Both the position numbers and the translations under genes were made by a program. A stretch of DNA of 64,000 nt from Fontisphaera persica (GTDB lineage Bacteria > Verrucomicrobiota > Verrucomicrobiia > Limisphaerales > Fontisphaeraceae): NCBI RefSeq assembly GCF_024832785.1, contig NZ_CP116615.1, positions 2,108,001-2,172,000 of the forward strand, written 5' to 3'. Shown in pieces: positions 32,487 to 41,227 of the stretch. Under the pieces are notes generated by a model, which was given only the letters and a program-made list of their open reading frames with translations, did no database searches and had not been told where the DNA came from. Within the stretch, counting starts at the first letter, position 1. Every line of letters starts with the position of its first letter.

Positions 32487-33788
32487 ATGATTGTGTGCCT
32501 GTCACTGACGCAGGGTGTCCGCAGCTACTGGCGCCAGGCCGCCCTCGTGCTGGTTTTGTGCCTGGTGGGGGTCCGGCCCCTGGCGGCGGCGCCCCTGCCG
32601 CGGCCGCTGATTAAAAACAGCGCCTACGGACGGCCCAATGTGGTTTTGTTATGGGCTGAAGGGTTGACCTATGGCGATTTGCCGCCCTATGGGGCGACCA
32701 ACCGCCAGATGCCACACTGGCAACAATTGGCGCGCGAAGGCGTACGCTTCGATTGTGCCTATGGCGGCGGCCCGCATCCCCAGCTCTCCGTCCGTCTCTT
32801 GCTGGCAGGACAGGAAGAACAGACGCCTGCGTCCTCCGGCCCATCCCTGCTACCCTCCCGCAAGGAAACGCCGGCGCTGCCCGAATTATTGCGGGAGCAA
32901 GGTTACGTCACCGGGACGCTGGGCTGGTGGCCGCCCGGCGAAAGCTGGCCGCCCTTGAAACACGGATTTGAGGAATGGCTGGGCAGCTTTGACCGTGCGG
33001 AGGCGCAACAGGTGTATCCGCAGTATCTGCATCGCAATGCCATCCGCCACGAGTTTAATCCTCCTGCCACGCCGCAACGATTTGCAGCTCCGCAATTAAT
33101 GGTGACCGCCATGACGAATTTCGTGCGGACTTCACGTCTGTACCCCTTTTACCTGCAAATGATTTATCCGTCCCCCCCCACCAACGCCAGCCGCCAGGAA
33201 TGGTTGGAGCGGCTGGACCGCGACCTGGGCCTTCTCCTGGCCACGTTGCGCCAATACCGCGTGGAAACCCAAACCGTGGTCATCGCGGGGGGCCTGACTC
33301 CTTCCCGCGAAGGCAGGGAAGCACCCAGCACCTTGCGTAGTCCGGCGGGGCTGCTCCGTTGCACCACCAACGCCGTTTATGAGGGCGATTTACGAATCCC
33401 TCTACTGATGCGCTGGCCGGAAAAGTTAAAGGCCGGCGTCACCAACACCCATCCTTTGACCCTGCCGGACCTGCACGCCACCCTGGCAGCGTGGGGCGAT
33501 GTCTCCCTGCCCGAAGAAGCGCGCACGCTCTCGCAAGCGGACTGGCTGGTGCGCGGCAATACCAATCATCTTCAAGCGCGCGGCTGCTGGCTCAACCCTA
33601 ACAATGGAGCAGCCGCCCTGCGCGATGGTCCCTGGAAATTGGTCCGGCCCCATCCCCAGGCGCCGTGGGAACTTTATCATCTGGAGAAGGACCCAGCGGA
33701 GCGCGAAAATCTGGTGGGGCGGCTGCCGGAGGAGCTGAAAAGGATGCAAGCGTTGTGGGAAAAACGGCGCGCGGCCAAGGCGCCCTGA
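32487..33788 (+). CDS. Sulfatase-fold secreted protein lacking sulfatase catalytic residues
   Basis: 433 aa from the ATG at 32487 (a TTG 18 bp earlier is possible). Signal peptide or anchor YWRQAALVLVLCLVGVRPLAAAP. The layout follows type I sulfatases: first strand NVVLLWAEGLTYGDLPPYG, then RQMPHWQQLAREGVRFDCAY, ELLREQGYVTGTLGWW, FYLQMIYPSPPTNASRQE, LRIPLLMRWPEKLKAG, LPDLHATLAAWG, and the closing DGPWKLVRPHPQAPWELYHLEKDP and EELKRMQALWEKR. But the metal-binding Asp-Asp (usually 'ADDLGY') is AEG, and the CxPSR site that gives formylglycine is replaced by GPHPQLSVRLLLAG, with no Cys or Ser in the right place. It is therefore predicted to be a pseudoenzyme. Confidence 0.8.
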   Translation: MIVCLSLTQGVRSYWRQAALVLVLCLVGVRPLAAAPLPRPLIKNSAYGRPNVVLLWAEGLTYGDLPPYGATNRQMPHWQQLAREGVRFDCAYGGGPHPQLSVRLLLAGQEEQTPASSGPSLLPSRKETPALPELLREQGYVTGTLGWWPPGESWPPLKHGFEEWLGSFDRAEAQQVYPQYLHRNAIRHEFNPPATPQRFAAPQLMVTAMTNFVRTSRLYPFYLQMIYPSPPTNASRQEWLERLDRDLGLLLATLRQYRVETQTVVIAGGLTPSREGREAPSTLRSPAGLLRCTTNAVYEGDLRIPLLMRWPEKLKAGVTNTHPLTLPDLHATLAAWGDVSLPEEARTLSQADWLVRGNTNHLQARGCWLNPNNGAAALRDGPWKLVRPHPQAPWELYHLEKDPAERENLVGRLPEELKRMQALWEKRRAAKAP

Positions 33789-33806
33789 GCCGCCGTGCCG
33801 TCTGAG

Positions 33807-34604
33807 CTAGCTCGACTCCTTATTTATCCACCCCCGCCAGCGATACAACGCCCACGCCAGTTTTTCCCGGACATACAGCGACATTTTCACCAATCCTTGG
33901 TACCGCGGCACCAGGTTGAACGAGGGCGGACCTTCCAGACTGACCGAAGTTTTGAAATCACATGGCACGGGAATGACTGGCACCCCCGCTGTTTTGAAAC
34001 AGGCCACGGCCCGCGGCATGTGATACGCGGAGGTAACCAACACCACCTGCTTCCATCCGCGCTCCCGGCAAAGCTGCGCCACTTTCAGCGCCTCCTCGCG
34101 GGTGTTATCACAGCCGCCCAAACTGATGACCGGAGCTTGGGGCAGTTGCCAGGCCTCCAGCCATTTTCGCACCATGTCAGCCTCCACGCGCTTTTGGCCG
34201 TCAGGCAGGGCGGCTTCCGCTCCGCCCAACACCAGGGCGCGCCCCCGGCCCAGGCGCATCAATTCCAAGCCCATGAACAGGCGGTCACCATCAGCCGTGA
34301 CGCCCAGCCCAAAGGCATCCAGCCGGGAAGGCTCAAAGCCGCCGCCCAGCACCACCACGGCATCGGCCACGGGCAATTCAGGCAACGGTGGCGCCAGATG
34401 TTGCTTTTCCAGCCGCCCGAGCAGCCAGCCGGAAAATCCTGTGCTGCCCACGACAAACATCAGCAGGGCCAGCAGCCCTGGCAGGAGCGCCAGCCGCCAG
34501 CGTTTGCGCGACAGGGCCCACAAGGTGAACAACCCCAAGGCAGCCCACACCAGGCCGACCGGCTCCAGAAGGTTGAACACCATCCGTTGCAGATTGGTGA
34601 TCAT
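33807..34604 (-). CDS. DUF218 (YdcF/SanA-like) membrane protein
   Basis: 265 aa from the ATG at 34604, which overlaps the aldehyde dehydrogenase stop (ATGA). Two N-terminal transmembrane segments (GLVWAALGLFTLWALS and LALLPGLLALLMFVVGSTGF), then the DUF218 domain: ADAVVVLGGGFEPSR, RALVLGGAEAALP, EEALKVAQLCRERGW, VVLVTSAYHMPRAVACF. The arrangement with two N-terminal helices resembles ElyC, implicated in envelope biogenesis; the link with the microcompartment genes upstream is only operonic. Confidence 0.8.
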   Translation of the reverse strand: MITNLQRMVFNLLEPVGLVWAALGLFTLWALSRKRWRLALLPGLLALLMFVVGSTGFSGWLLGRLEKQHLAPPLPELPVADAVVVLGGGFEPSRLDAFGLGVTADGDRLFMGLELMRLGRGRALVLGGAEAALPDGQKRVEADMVRKWLEAWQLPQAPVISLGGCDNTREEALKVAQLCRERGWKQVVLVTSAYHMPRAVACFKTAGVPVIPVPCDFKTSVSLEGPPSFNLVPRYQGLVKMSLYVREKLAWALYRWRGWINKESS

Positions 34605-36055
34605 GCCTTCCACACCATGATGCGCCGCTCGGTCATGCCCTCGATGGCGTAACGGACGCCCTCCCGCCCCAAGCCCGACTCCTTCCAACCCCCGTAAGGC
34701 ATCACATCCGCCCGCCAGGTGGGCACATCGTTGACCAGCAAGCCGCCCACTTCGAGCGTCTCAAAGGCCTGCTGAATGGCCGGCATGTCGCGAGTGAAAA
34801 TCCCCGCCTGCAAACCATAGGGAGAATCGTTGATTAACCGCAACGCCTCTGCCCAGTCGCGGTACGGCTCCACCGTGACCACCGGCGCAAATATCTCCTG
34901 GCAATTCACCTTCATGGCGGGGGTGGTGCGCGTTAAAATCATGGGCGGCATCAGGTTGCCGCGAGTTTCGCCGCCCAAAACCACTTTGGCCCCGTCCTGC
35001 AGGGCCTCCTGCACCCACGCCAGGGCGCGGCGGGCCTCCGCTTCGGAAATCATGGGGCCTACGTCCGTTTCCTCGTCCAAGGGATTCCCCACCTTCAGTC
35101 GCCGGGTGCAGGCGATGAATTTCTCCAAGAACGATTCCAGCACCGGCTGATGCACAAAAATGCGCTGTACGCTGATGCAGGTCTGGCCGGCGTAGGCAAA
35201 CCCACCCATGGCGCAGCGCTGGGCGGCGTAGTCCAAATCCGCATCCGAATGCACCGCCACGCCGGCGTTGCCGCCCAGCTCCAGGGCCACTTTCTTGTGA
35301 CCGGCGATGTCCCGCAGCCGCCAGCCCACCTTGCCGCTGCCGGTAAAGCTCAGGTATTTCATGCGCGGGTCGGTGGCCAATACCTCTGCCAGCGCACCCG
35401 GGCAATGCAACACATTGAAACTGCCGGGGGGAGCGCCGGCGTTTTGCAGAATTTCGGCGAGCCGCAGGGAGGTCAAGGGGGGTTGCGAGGCGGGCTTGAG
35501 CACCACCGGATTGCCGCAGGCCAGGGCTGGGGCGACTTTGTGCGCCACCAGATTCAAGGGAAAATTGAACGGGGTGATTGCCGCCACCGGCCCCAGGGGA
35601 AACCGCCGCACCAAGCCTTGGCGGCCCTCGCTGGCGGCGTCCAGGTCCAGCGGCAGCCATTCGCCCCGCAGGCGTTTGGATTCCTCCACCGCATCGGTAA
35701 AAGTCAAAATGGCGCGGGCCACCTCAGCCCGGGCGTACTTCAGCGGCTTGCCCGCCTCCAGGGCTATGAGCCGCGCGATGCCCTCCCGGTCGGCTTTCAA
35801 ACCCGCCACCACGCCTTCCAAAATGGCGGCGCGCTGATGGGTGGGCAGGCGGCGGGTGACGGCAAAGGCGCGCTCCGCGCATTGAATGGCCTGCTCCAGA
35901 TGCGCCGGCGAAGCCCGATGCACCCGCCCCGCCACCGCGCCGTCATAAGGCGAGCGAATGTCCACCACCGCCTCGCCGTCCACCCATTCACCGCCAAGGA
36001 ACAGCCGGAATTCCGGGGGCGCGGCAGGTTCAGCGGGAATGGTGGCATCAGCCAT
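34601..36055 (-). CDS. NAD(P)-dependent aldehyde dehydrogenase, microcompartment-linked
   Basis: 484 aa, full-length ALDH fold. Cofactor site ITPFNFPLNLVAHKVAPALA and SFTGSGKVGW, general base Glu in VALELGGNAG, nucleophilic Cys in YAGQTCISVQR, and the late EIFAPVVTVEPY and NDSPYGLQAGIFT motifs. The Cys context (GQTCIS) is that of classical, non-acylating ALDHs, not of the CoA-acylating PduP/EutE group. It lies 14 bp downstream of a BMC-T shell gene and a PduS-like gene, so it may oxidise an aldehyde inside or at a microcompartment. There is no obvious encapsulation helix; the N-terminus MADATIPAEPAAPPEF is just an Ala/Pro linker. Confidence 0.88.
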   Translation of the reverse strand: MADATIPAEPAAPPEFRLFLGGEWVDGEAVVDIRSPYDGAVAGRVHRASPAHLEQAIQCAERAFAVTRRLPTHQRAAILEGVVAGLKADREGIARLIALEAGKPLKYARAEVARAILTFTDAVEESKRLRGEWLPLDLDAASEGRQGLVRRFPLGPVAAITPFNFPLNLVAHKVAPALACGNPVVLKPASQPPLTSLRLAEILQNAGAPPGSFNVLHCPGALAEVLATDPRMKYLSFTGSGKVGWRLRDIAGHKKVALELGGNAGVAVHSDADLDYAAQRCAMGGFAYAGQTCISVQRIFVHQPVLESFLEKFIACTRRLKVGNPLDEETDVGPMISEAEARRALAWVQEALQDGAKVVLGGETRGNLMPPMILTRTTPAMKVNCQEIFAPVVTVEPYRDWAEALRLINDSPYGLQAGIFTRDMPAIQQAFETLEVGGLLVNDVPTWRADVMPYGGWKESGLGREGVRYAIEGMTERRIMVWKA

Positions 36056-36069
36056 GGGCGGGACAGGCG

Positions 36070-36621
36070 TTAGATGACCTCCCGATATACGTCCGGGTGG
36101 GGCCGGGAAATGACCACCGCGTTGACCAGCACGCCGGCATCAGCGATGATTTTTTTGCCCGCGGCCACCGCCGCCTGTACCGAGCCGACATCGCCAGTCA
36201 TGGTCACAAAAGCCTTGCCCCCCAGCGCCATGGCCAGCCGGATTTCCATCAAGGTCACGCTGGCGGCTTTGGCGGCGGCATCCGCCGCCTGCAACAATGT
36301 GGCCACGTTGAACGATTCCAGAATCCCCAAGGCGCCCGTCGGCTCGCCGGGGTGCGTGCGGCCCAGAGCGGCGATGACGTCCTCATGCACGTTGGTGATG
36401 ACAAACTGGTCAATAAGGCACCCGTTGGCCGCCGCCGCGCCCGATTCCACCGCGCTTCTAACGGCGGCCGCGTCGCCCCCGATGAGCACCATGTACTTGC
36501 CGGAGCAAATGGAGCGCGACAAAATCAACCGCACATTCCCCGCCTTGAGCATGGTGTCGGCCACCTGAAATCCGCTGGCCACACTGGACAACTCAATCAA
36601 ACCAATGGCTCGTTCTTTCAT
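36070..36621 (-). CDS. Tandem-domain bacterial microcompartment shell protein (BMC-T, PduT-like)
   Basis: 183 aa made of two BMC domains: residues ~3-88 (AIGLIELSSVASGFQVADTM and KYMVLIGGDAAAVRSAVESG) and ~95-183 (GALGILESFNVATLLQAADA, KAASVTLMEIRLAMALGGKA, MTGDVGSVQAAVAAGKKI). BMC-T proteins form pseudohexamer shell tiles. Cys39 in SRSICSGKYMVL matches the place where PduT holds a [4Fe-4S] cluster in the central pore (Cys38), which would pass electrons across the shell. The PduS-like gene directly upstream (20 bp) is the known redox partner type. No BMC-H or BMC-P gene occurs in the window. Confidence 0.92.
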   Translation of the reverse strand: MKERAIGLIELSSVASGFQVADTMLKAGNVRLILSRSICSGKYMVLIGGDAAAVRSAVESGAAAANGCLIDQFVITNVHEDVIAALGRTHPGEPTGALGILESFNVATLLQAADAAAKAASVTLMEIRLAMALGGKAFVTMTGDVGSVQAAVAAGKKIIADAGVLVNAVVISRPHPDVYREVI

Positions 36622-36640
36622 GGGATAAAAAAGGGTTGGC

Positions 36641-37957
36641 TCACAAAACCGCCAGGGAAATGCGCTCGGGCGTCACCGCTGCCACCCGCCCCGCCAGCGG
36701 CGCATGCAGCGTGGCGCCCAGGGCGTTGGGGGCAGGCGCCGCGATGATTTGCCCGGCCTTGACGGTGTCCCCCACCTTCACCTGCGGTTGGGCGGGCGCG
36801 CCCGCGTGCTGTTTAAGGAGCAAGTGCAGTTCCCGGGGGCGCCCCTTCCATTCGCGCAGCGGCGCCGGCACATCGTATTCCTGGACGTGCAGCTTGCGGG
36901 TCAGCGCCTGGATGGGCACACGGCGCCCTTCCCGCAAGGGATGCACCTGCACCTCCATTTTGCCGCTCCATTTCTGGTTGGCGCGGCGCATGGCGGCCTT
37001 CGCGTCATCGCAGGCTTCCTTGGGATACAGCTCCTCCGGGCAGGCGTAGAGCGTGCACAAGCCGCAGGAGCAGCAAAGGGCCGCCCACTGGTTCCAGTAT
37101 TCCGCGCCGGTGGCAGTGAAAGCCAGGCTGCGCATCACCTGATGCGGCTCCACGGCGTACCCGAGCAAATACCGCGGGCAAAACTCCGTGCAGTAACGGC
37201 ACTGGTCGCAGGCTGATTTGCCGATTTGCGCCATGCGCGGCTGGGGATTGAGCTTGCGTTGGATGATGTGATGCTCACGCGGCAACACCACCACCCCGGT
37301 GGCGGTCTTGGTCACCGGGGTGTCCAGGTCCAGCGTGGTTTGTCCCATCATCAATCCGCCAATGCACAACACCGGCTCCGCCGTGGTGGCGCCGCCGGCG
37401 GCCTCCAGGCATTCCCGCCACGTGACGCCCACCGGCACCACCAGCGTGCAAGGCTCGCGCACGGCGCCGGCCAGGGTCACCATCTTGTGCGTGACCGGCT
37501 GGCCGCGCGCGGCTCGGGCCACATTGACAAACGTTTCCACGTTATTGACCACCACCCCCACATTCAGCGGAATGCCCTGCGGCGGAATGAGTCTTCCCGT
37601 CACGGTGTACACCAAATCGTATTCATCTCCCGAGGGGTAATAATCCCCCAGCAACTCCAGCCGCAAAGGTGTCCCGGCAATGGCCCGGGTCACGGCCTCG
37701 ATGGCTTTTTTCTTTTTGGCCTTGATGCCAATCACGCCGGTTTGCGCGCCCACCGCTTCCATAGCGAGCAGCATGCCGTCCCGCATCTCCTGCGCCCACT
37801 CCTCCATCACCACCGCGTCTTTGTGGAGCAGCGGCTCGCATTCCGCGCCGTTGGCAATCACGGTATCCGCCTTGGCGGACAGTTTGACGTGGGTGGGAAA
37901 GCCGCCGCCGCCCGCGCCCACCACGCCGGCTTGCCGGACTTGTTCTACCAGGCTCAT
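36641..37957 (-). CDS. PduS-like (RnfC-type) Fe-S flavoprotein
   Basis: 438 aa from the ATG at 37957 (MSLVEQVRQAGVVGAGGGGFP; the open frame runs 47 codons further upstream but that part is not protein-like). RnfC-like features: GAGGGGFPTHVKLSAKADT, INGAECEP-type NGAECEPLLHKD, NVGVVVNNVETFVNVARA; two ferredoxin-type [4Fe-4S] motifs CDQCRYCTEFCP and CCSCGLCTLYACP; and a C-terminal barrel-sandwich domain (VKVGDTVKAGQIIAAPA). In the Pdu system PduS is a cobalamin reductase that binds PduT. Here it is probably an electron carrier for the BMC-T shell protein encoded next; there is no B12 enzyme in the window. Confidence 0.88.
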   Translation of the reverse strand: MSLVEQVRQAGVVGAGGGGFPTHVKLSAKADTVIANGAECEPLLHKDAVVMEEWAQEMRDGMLLAMEAVGAQTGVIGIKAKKKKAIEAVTRAIAGTPLRLELLGDYYPSGDEYDLVYTVTGRLIPPQGIPLNVGVVVNNVETFVNVARAARGQPVTHKMVTLAGAVREPCTLVVPVGVTWRECLEAAGGATTAEPVLCIGGLMMGQTTLDLDTPVTKTATGVVVLPREHHIIQRKLNPQPRMAQIGKSACDQCRYCTEFCPRYLLGYAVEPHQVMRSLAFTATGAEYWNQWAALCCSCGLCTLYACPEELYPKEACDDAKAAMRRANQKWSGKMEVQVHPLREGRRVPIQALTRKLHVQEYDVPAPLREWKGRPRELHLLLKQHAGAPAQPQVKVGDTVKAGQIIAAPAPNALGATLHAPLAGRVAAVTPERISLAVL

Positions 37958-38173
37958 CGTGCGCAAGTGTAGTGGCGGACGAAGAAAACTCAAATCCAAA
38001 GCGCAGGAGGACACTGCCGGTCCCGCGCAGGTGTTTCCCGCCGCCCATGGATTGTCGCTGTCACCCCGCCAGTTGGAGCCAGCCCGGCAAACTGGCAACC
38101 GTCAGTGCACGGCAAAAAATCCACGTGCACTTTGAGCAGAGCAAGCTAATGTTTCGGTCACCTGAACGAACTT

Positions 38174-39385
38174 ATGGGTTTGATTCAACCATTTGCTGCG
38201 GTGCGACCCCGTCCCGAGCTGGCAGCGCGTATTTGCGCCCCGCCTTACGATGTGCTTTCCACCGAAGAGGCTCGGGCCATGGCGGAAGGCAATCCGCTGA
38301 GCTTTCTGCGCGTCAGCAAACCGGAAATTGAATTCCCGCCCCACCAGGACCCCTACGCCCCGGAAGTCTATGCCCGCGCCTGTGAAAATTTCCGCCGCAT
38401 GTTGCGCGAGGGCGCGCTGATGCAGGAGCCTGCGCCAGCCTATTACCTGTACCAGCAACGCATGGGCCGCCACGTGCAGACCGGCCTGGTGGCCGCCGCC
38501 AGTTGCGCCGCCTATCTTGAGGGCAAAATCAAAAAGCACGAGCTGACCCGCCCGGACAAGGAGGACGACCGCCTGCGTCACATCGAAGTGGTGGGCGCGC
38601 AAACCGGCCCCGCCTTTCTGGTGTATCGCTCCCAACCGGCGTTGGACGAGTTCATGGCGCAAAAAACCGCCGTGGCCCCCGAAGTCGAGTTCACGGCGCC
38701 GGACGGCGTACGGCACGCCGCCTGGACGGTGCGCGACCCGTCCGAAATGGATTTCATTGGCCGCGCCTTTGCCGCCCTGTCCGCGCTCTACATTGCGGAC
38801 GGCCATCACCGCACCGCCGCAGCCGCGCGCCTCTATCAAAAACGGGGCAGCGGCCCCGCTGCCTGGTTTCTGGCGGTCATTTTTCCCCATCACCAGTTGC
38901 AAATCCTTCCCTACAATCGCGTGCTCAAAGATTTGAATGGCTTGACGCCTGCCCGATTGTGGGAGCGATTGCAGAACGTGCTGGAGGTTTTGCCCGACCC
39001 CGGGCCCGTGCCGGCCCGAAAACACGAGCTTTGTTTTTATCACGCCGGAAAGTGGCATCGCCTGCGGTGGAAGGACGGCGTGGCCAGCGCGCCCCACGCG
39101 GTGGAGCGCCTGGACGCCGCCCTTTTGCAACAGCACGTGCTCCAGCCGGTGTTTGGCATTGACAACCCCCGCACCAGCGAGCGCATTGCCTTCATCGGGG
39201 GCATCCGAGGCCCTGCCGAGCTGGAGCGGCTGGTGAACTCCGGCGAGTATGCCGCCGCCTTTTCGCTCCATCCCACCACCTTGGAGGACATGATGCAGGT
39301 GGCCGATGAAGGGGGTATCATGCCCCCCAAGAGCACCTGGTTTGAACCCAAGTTGCGCGACGCCCTCTTCATTCACCTGATTTGA
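38174..39385 (+). CDS. DUF1015 family protein
   Basis: 403 aa. The family signature is clear: N-terminal IQPFAAVRPRPELAARICAPPYDVLS, GNPLSFLRVSKPEIEF, YYLYQQRMGRHVQTGLVAAA, YLEGKIKKHELTRPDKEDDR and ALYIADGHHRTAAAARLY (a ParB/sulfiredoxin-like 'DGHHR' motif), ending GGIMPPKSTWFEPKLRDALFI. DUF1015 proteins are widespread in anaerobes and PVC bacteria; the biochemical role is not established (a kinase-like activity by analogy with the ParB/Srx fold has been suggested). The symporter gene starts 3 bp after its stop. Confidence 0.9.
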   Translation: MGLIQPFAAVRPRPELAARICAPPYDVLSTEEARAMAEGNPLSFLRVSKPEIEFPPHQDPYAPEVYARACENFRRMLREGALMQEPAPAYYLYQQRMGRHVQTGLVAAASCAAYLEGKIKKHELTRPDKEDDRLRHIEVVGAQTGPAFLVYRSQPALDEFMAQKTAVAPEVEFTAPDGVRHAAWTVRDPSEMDFIGRAFAALSALYIADGHHRTAAAARLYQKRGSGPAAWFLAVIFPHHQLQILPYNRVLKDLNGLTPARLWERLQNVLEVLPDPGPVPARKHELCFYHAGKWHRLRWKDGVASAPHAVERLDAALLQQHVLQPVFGIDNPRTSERIAFIGGIRGPAELERLVNSGEYAAAFSLHPTTLEDMMQVADEGGIMPPKSTWFEPKLRDALFIHLI

Positions 39386-39388
39386 GCC

Positions 39389-40693
39389 GTGAACCCGGCC
39401 TCACATCGCCTGGGCAGGAATATCCTCGCCGCGCTGGCGGTGGGTCTGATGGCGGGCATCGCCGCCGCATGGCATGGGGAAAGCCATCCCGCCTGGCTGG
39501 CGCAAATCCAAAGCTTTGCCACCGCAGTTTTGGACCCCCTCGGCCGCATTTTTCTGCACCTGCTTTTCTGGGCTGTCGTGCCCCTGGTTTTTGCCACGCT
39601 CGCCCAAGGCGTGCTGCAACTGGGCAACGTGGGAGGATTGGGCCGGCTGAGCTGGCGCGTGGCCCTTCTGTTCGCCGCCAACATGGTGATTGGCGTGGCG
39701 TTGGGCCTGGTGGCCATGAACTGGCTGGCCCCCGGGGCCTCGCTCACCGCGGAAGCCCGCCAGCAATTGTTGCGCGATTTCACCGGCGCCGCCTCCGCCA
39801 CCCTCGAAACGGTGGCCGCGGAGCCCATGACCAGTTTTCGCGCCCTGGTGGACATTTTCCTGCCCCGGAATCTGCTCAAAGCCGTGGTGGAATTTCAACT
39901 GCTGCCCCTCATGCTCTTCGCCCTGCTGGTCGGCGCGGCGGGAGCGCGTCTGCCCGAGGCCAGCCGGCTCCGGTTGCACCAGGCCCTGGAACTCATCACG
40001 GAGCTGATGCTCCGCCTGGTGGGCTGGGCCATGTATCTGGCGCCGCTGGCTGTGCCCGCCATGATTTTCAGCACGGTGGTCAAAGCAGGCCTGCCCGTGG
40101 TGAACGCCCTGCTGGGTTTCGTGCTGGTTTGCCTGGGGGTCATGGCGCTGCACCTGTTCGGCACCCTCTCTCTGTGGCTGAAATGGCTGGCCGGCCGGTC
40201 CCCGTGGGCTTTTTTCAAGGCCATTCGCACCGTCCTGGTGACCGCTTTCTCCACCAGCTCCAGCAGCGCCACCCTCCCGGCCAGTCTGGCGGCCTGCCGC
40301 GAGTCGCTGGGCGTCTCGGCGCCCGTGGCGGGCTTCGTGCTGCCACTGGGTGCCACGCTCAACATGAGCGGCACCGCCTTGTATGAGGGATGTGTGGTCC
40401 TGTTTGTGGCGCAGGTCTATGGCGTGCCGTTGTCCTGGGGGATGCAGGCGCTGCTGCTGGTCATGACCGTGCTCAGCGCCGTGGCCGTGGCCGGCATTCC
40501 TGGCGGTTCTTTGCCCTTGATTGCCGGCCTGTTGCACACCTTTGGGGTCCCGCCGGAGGGGCTGGCGCTGGTGTTGGGGGCAGACCGCCTGCTGGACATG
40601 GCCCGCACCACCGTCAATGTTACGGCTGATTTGGTGACCGCAACGGTGGTGGACCGACACTGGCGGGAATTCCATCCGCCTGGCCCGCTATAA
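39389..40693 (+). CDS. Dicarboxylate/amino acid:cation symporter (DAACS, GltP/DctA type)
   Basis: 434 aa starting at GTG, 3 bp after the DUF1015 gene. About eight transmembrane segments plus two re-entrant loops. Diagnostic blocks: LDPLGRIFLHLLFWAVVPLVF (usually 'lfLnLikMiivPLVf'), the serine-rich hairpin FSTSSSSATLPASLAACRES and GFVLPLGATLNMSGTALYEG, then LPLIAGLLHTFGVPPEGLAL and ADRLLDMARTTVNVTADL with the conserved Asp...Arg substrate-binding residues. Imports acidic amino acids or C4-dicarboxylates with Na+ or H+. Confidence 0.92.
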   Translation: MNPASHRLGRNILAALAVGLMAGIAAAWHGESHPAWLAQIQSFATAVLDPLGRIFLHLLFWAVVPLVFATLAQGVLQLGNVGGLGRLSWRVALLFAANMVIGVALGLVAMNWLAPGASLTAEARQQLLRDFTGAASATLETVAAEPMTSFRALVDIFLPRNLLKAVVEFQLLPLMLFALLVGAAGARLPEASRLRLHQALELITELMLRLVGWAMYLAPLAVPAMIFSTVVKAGLPVVNALLGFVLVCLGVMALHLFGTLSLWLKWLAGRSPWAFFKAIRTVLVTAFSTSSSSATLPASLAACRESLGVSAPVAGFVLPLGATLNMSGTALYEGCVVLFVAQVYGVPLSWGMQALLLVMTVLSAVAVAGIPGGSLPLIAGLLHTFGVPPEGLALVLGADRLLDMARTTVNVTADLVTATVVDRHWREFHPPGPL

Positions 40694-40719
40694 GACACGC
40701 CTTCGCCTGGGCTGTGCCC

Positions 40720-41226
40720 CTATTGGTTGGGGCTGAAACTGGCCTTCTCCACCTGAAGTTTGGGAGTAAAGAACAGGGAAGGCGGCGCCAGGTTACCGGC
40801 CACCGGGTTGGTGCTGTTCGGCTCGGAGGCGGCCCCATGGGGGGAGCCGCCCTGGGCCAACTGTTCAGCAAAGGACGCCGCCCCGCCCACTCCGGCCGCT
40901 GGCGCGGTTATTCCGGGGAGGTTATGCCCCATGGGCAGCAGCGTATTGGCCGCCACCGGGTCGGGTGTCCGCAGCATCATCAACCCACCCACCAAGACGC
41001 CACAGGCGCCCGCCGCCGCCAGGCCGGACCAGAAGGGACGCGCCGTCAAATAATGCCACAAACGCAACACCCAGGCGCTCTCCGCATCACCCTCGACGGC
41101 GTTGATGCGGGCCATGACCTGATGAGAAAAGTTCTGGAAATACCCCGGGGGCGGCTGTTCATGCCGCTTGAGGGCCAGAAGCTGGCGCAACCGTTTGAAC
41201 TCATCCTGTGGTTGAGACATGCTCAT
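40720..41226 (-). CDS. Single-pass membrane protein encoded with an ECF sigma factor, possible anti-sigma factor
   Basis: 168 aa. The N-terminal ~70 residues are soluble and helical (DEFKRLRQLLALKRHEQPPPGYF), one transmembrane helix follows (WSGLAAAGACGVLVGGLMML, ~85-104), then a Pro/Ala/Ser-rich periplasmic tail. The 'P-P-x-Y-F' segment near the N-terminus is typical of small proteins downstream of sigma factors in Verrucomicrobia. Start is 1 bp past the sigma gene stop. No zinc motif (HxxxCxxC) is present, so an anti-sigma role is inferred from position and topology. Confidence 0.6.
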   Translation of the reverse strand: MSMSQPQDEFKRLRQLLALKRHEQPPPGYFQNFSHQVMARINAVEGDAESAWVLRLWHYLTARPFWSGLAAAGACGVLVGGLMMLRTPDPVAANTLLPMGHNLPGITAPAAGVGGAASFAEQLAQGGSPHGAASEPNSTNPVAGNLAPPSLFFTPKLQVEKASFSPNQ

Positions 41227-41227
41227 G

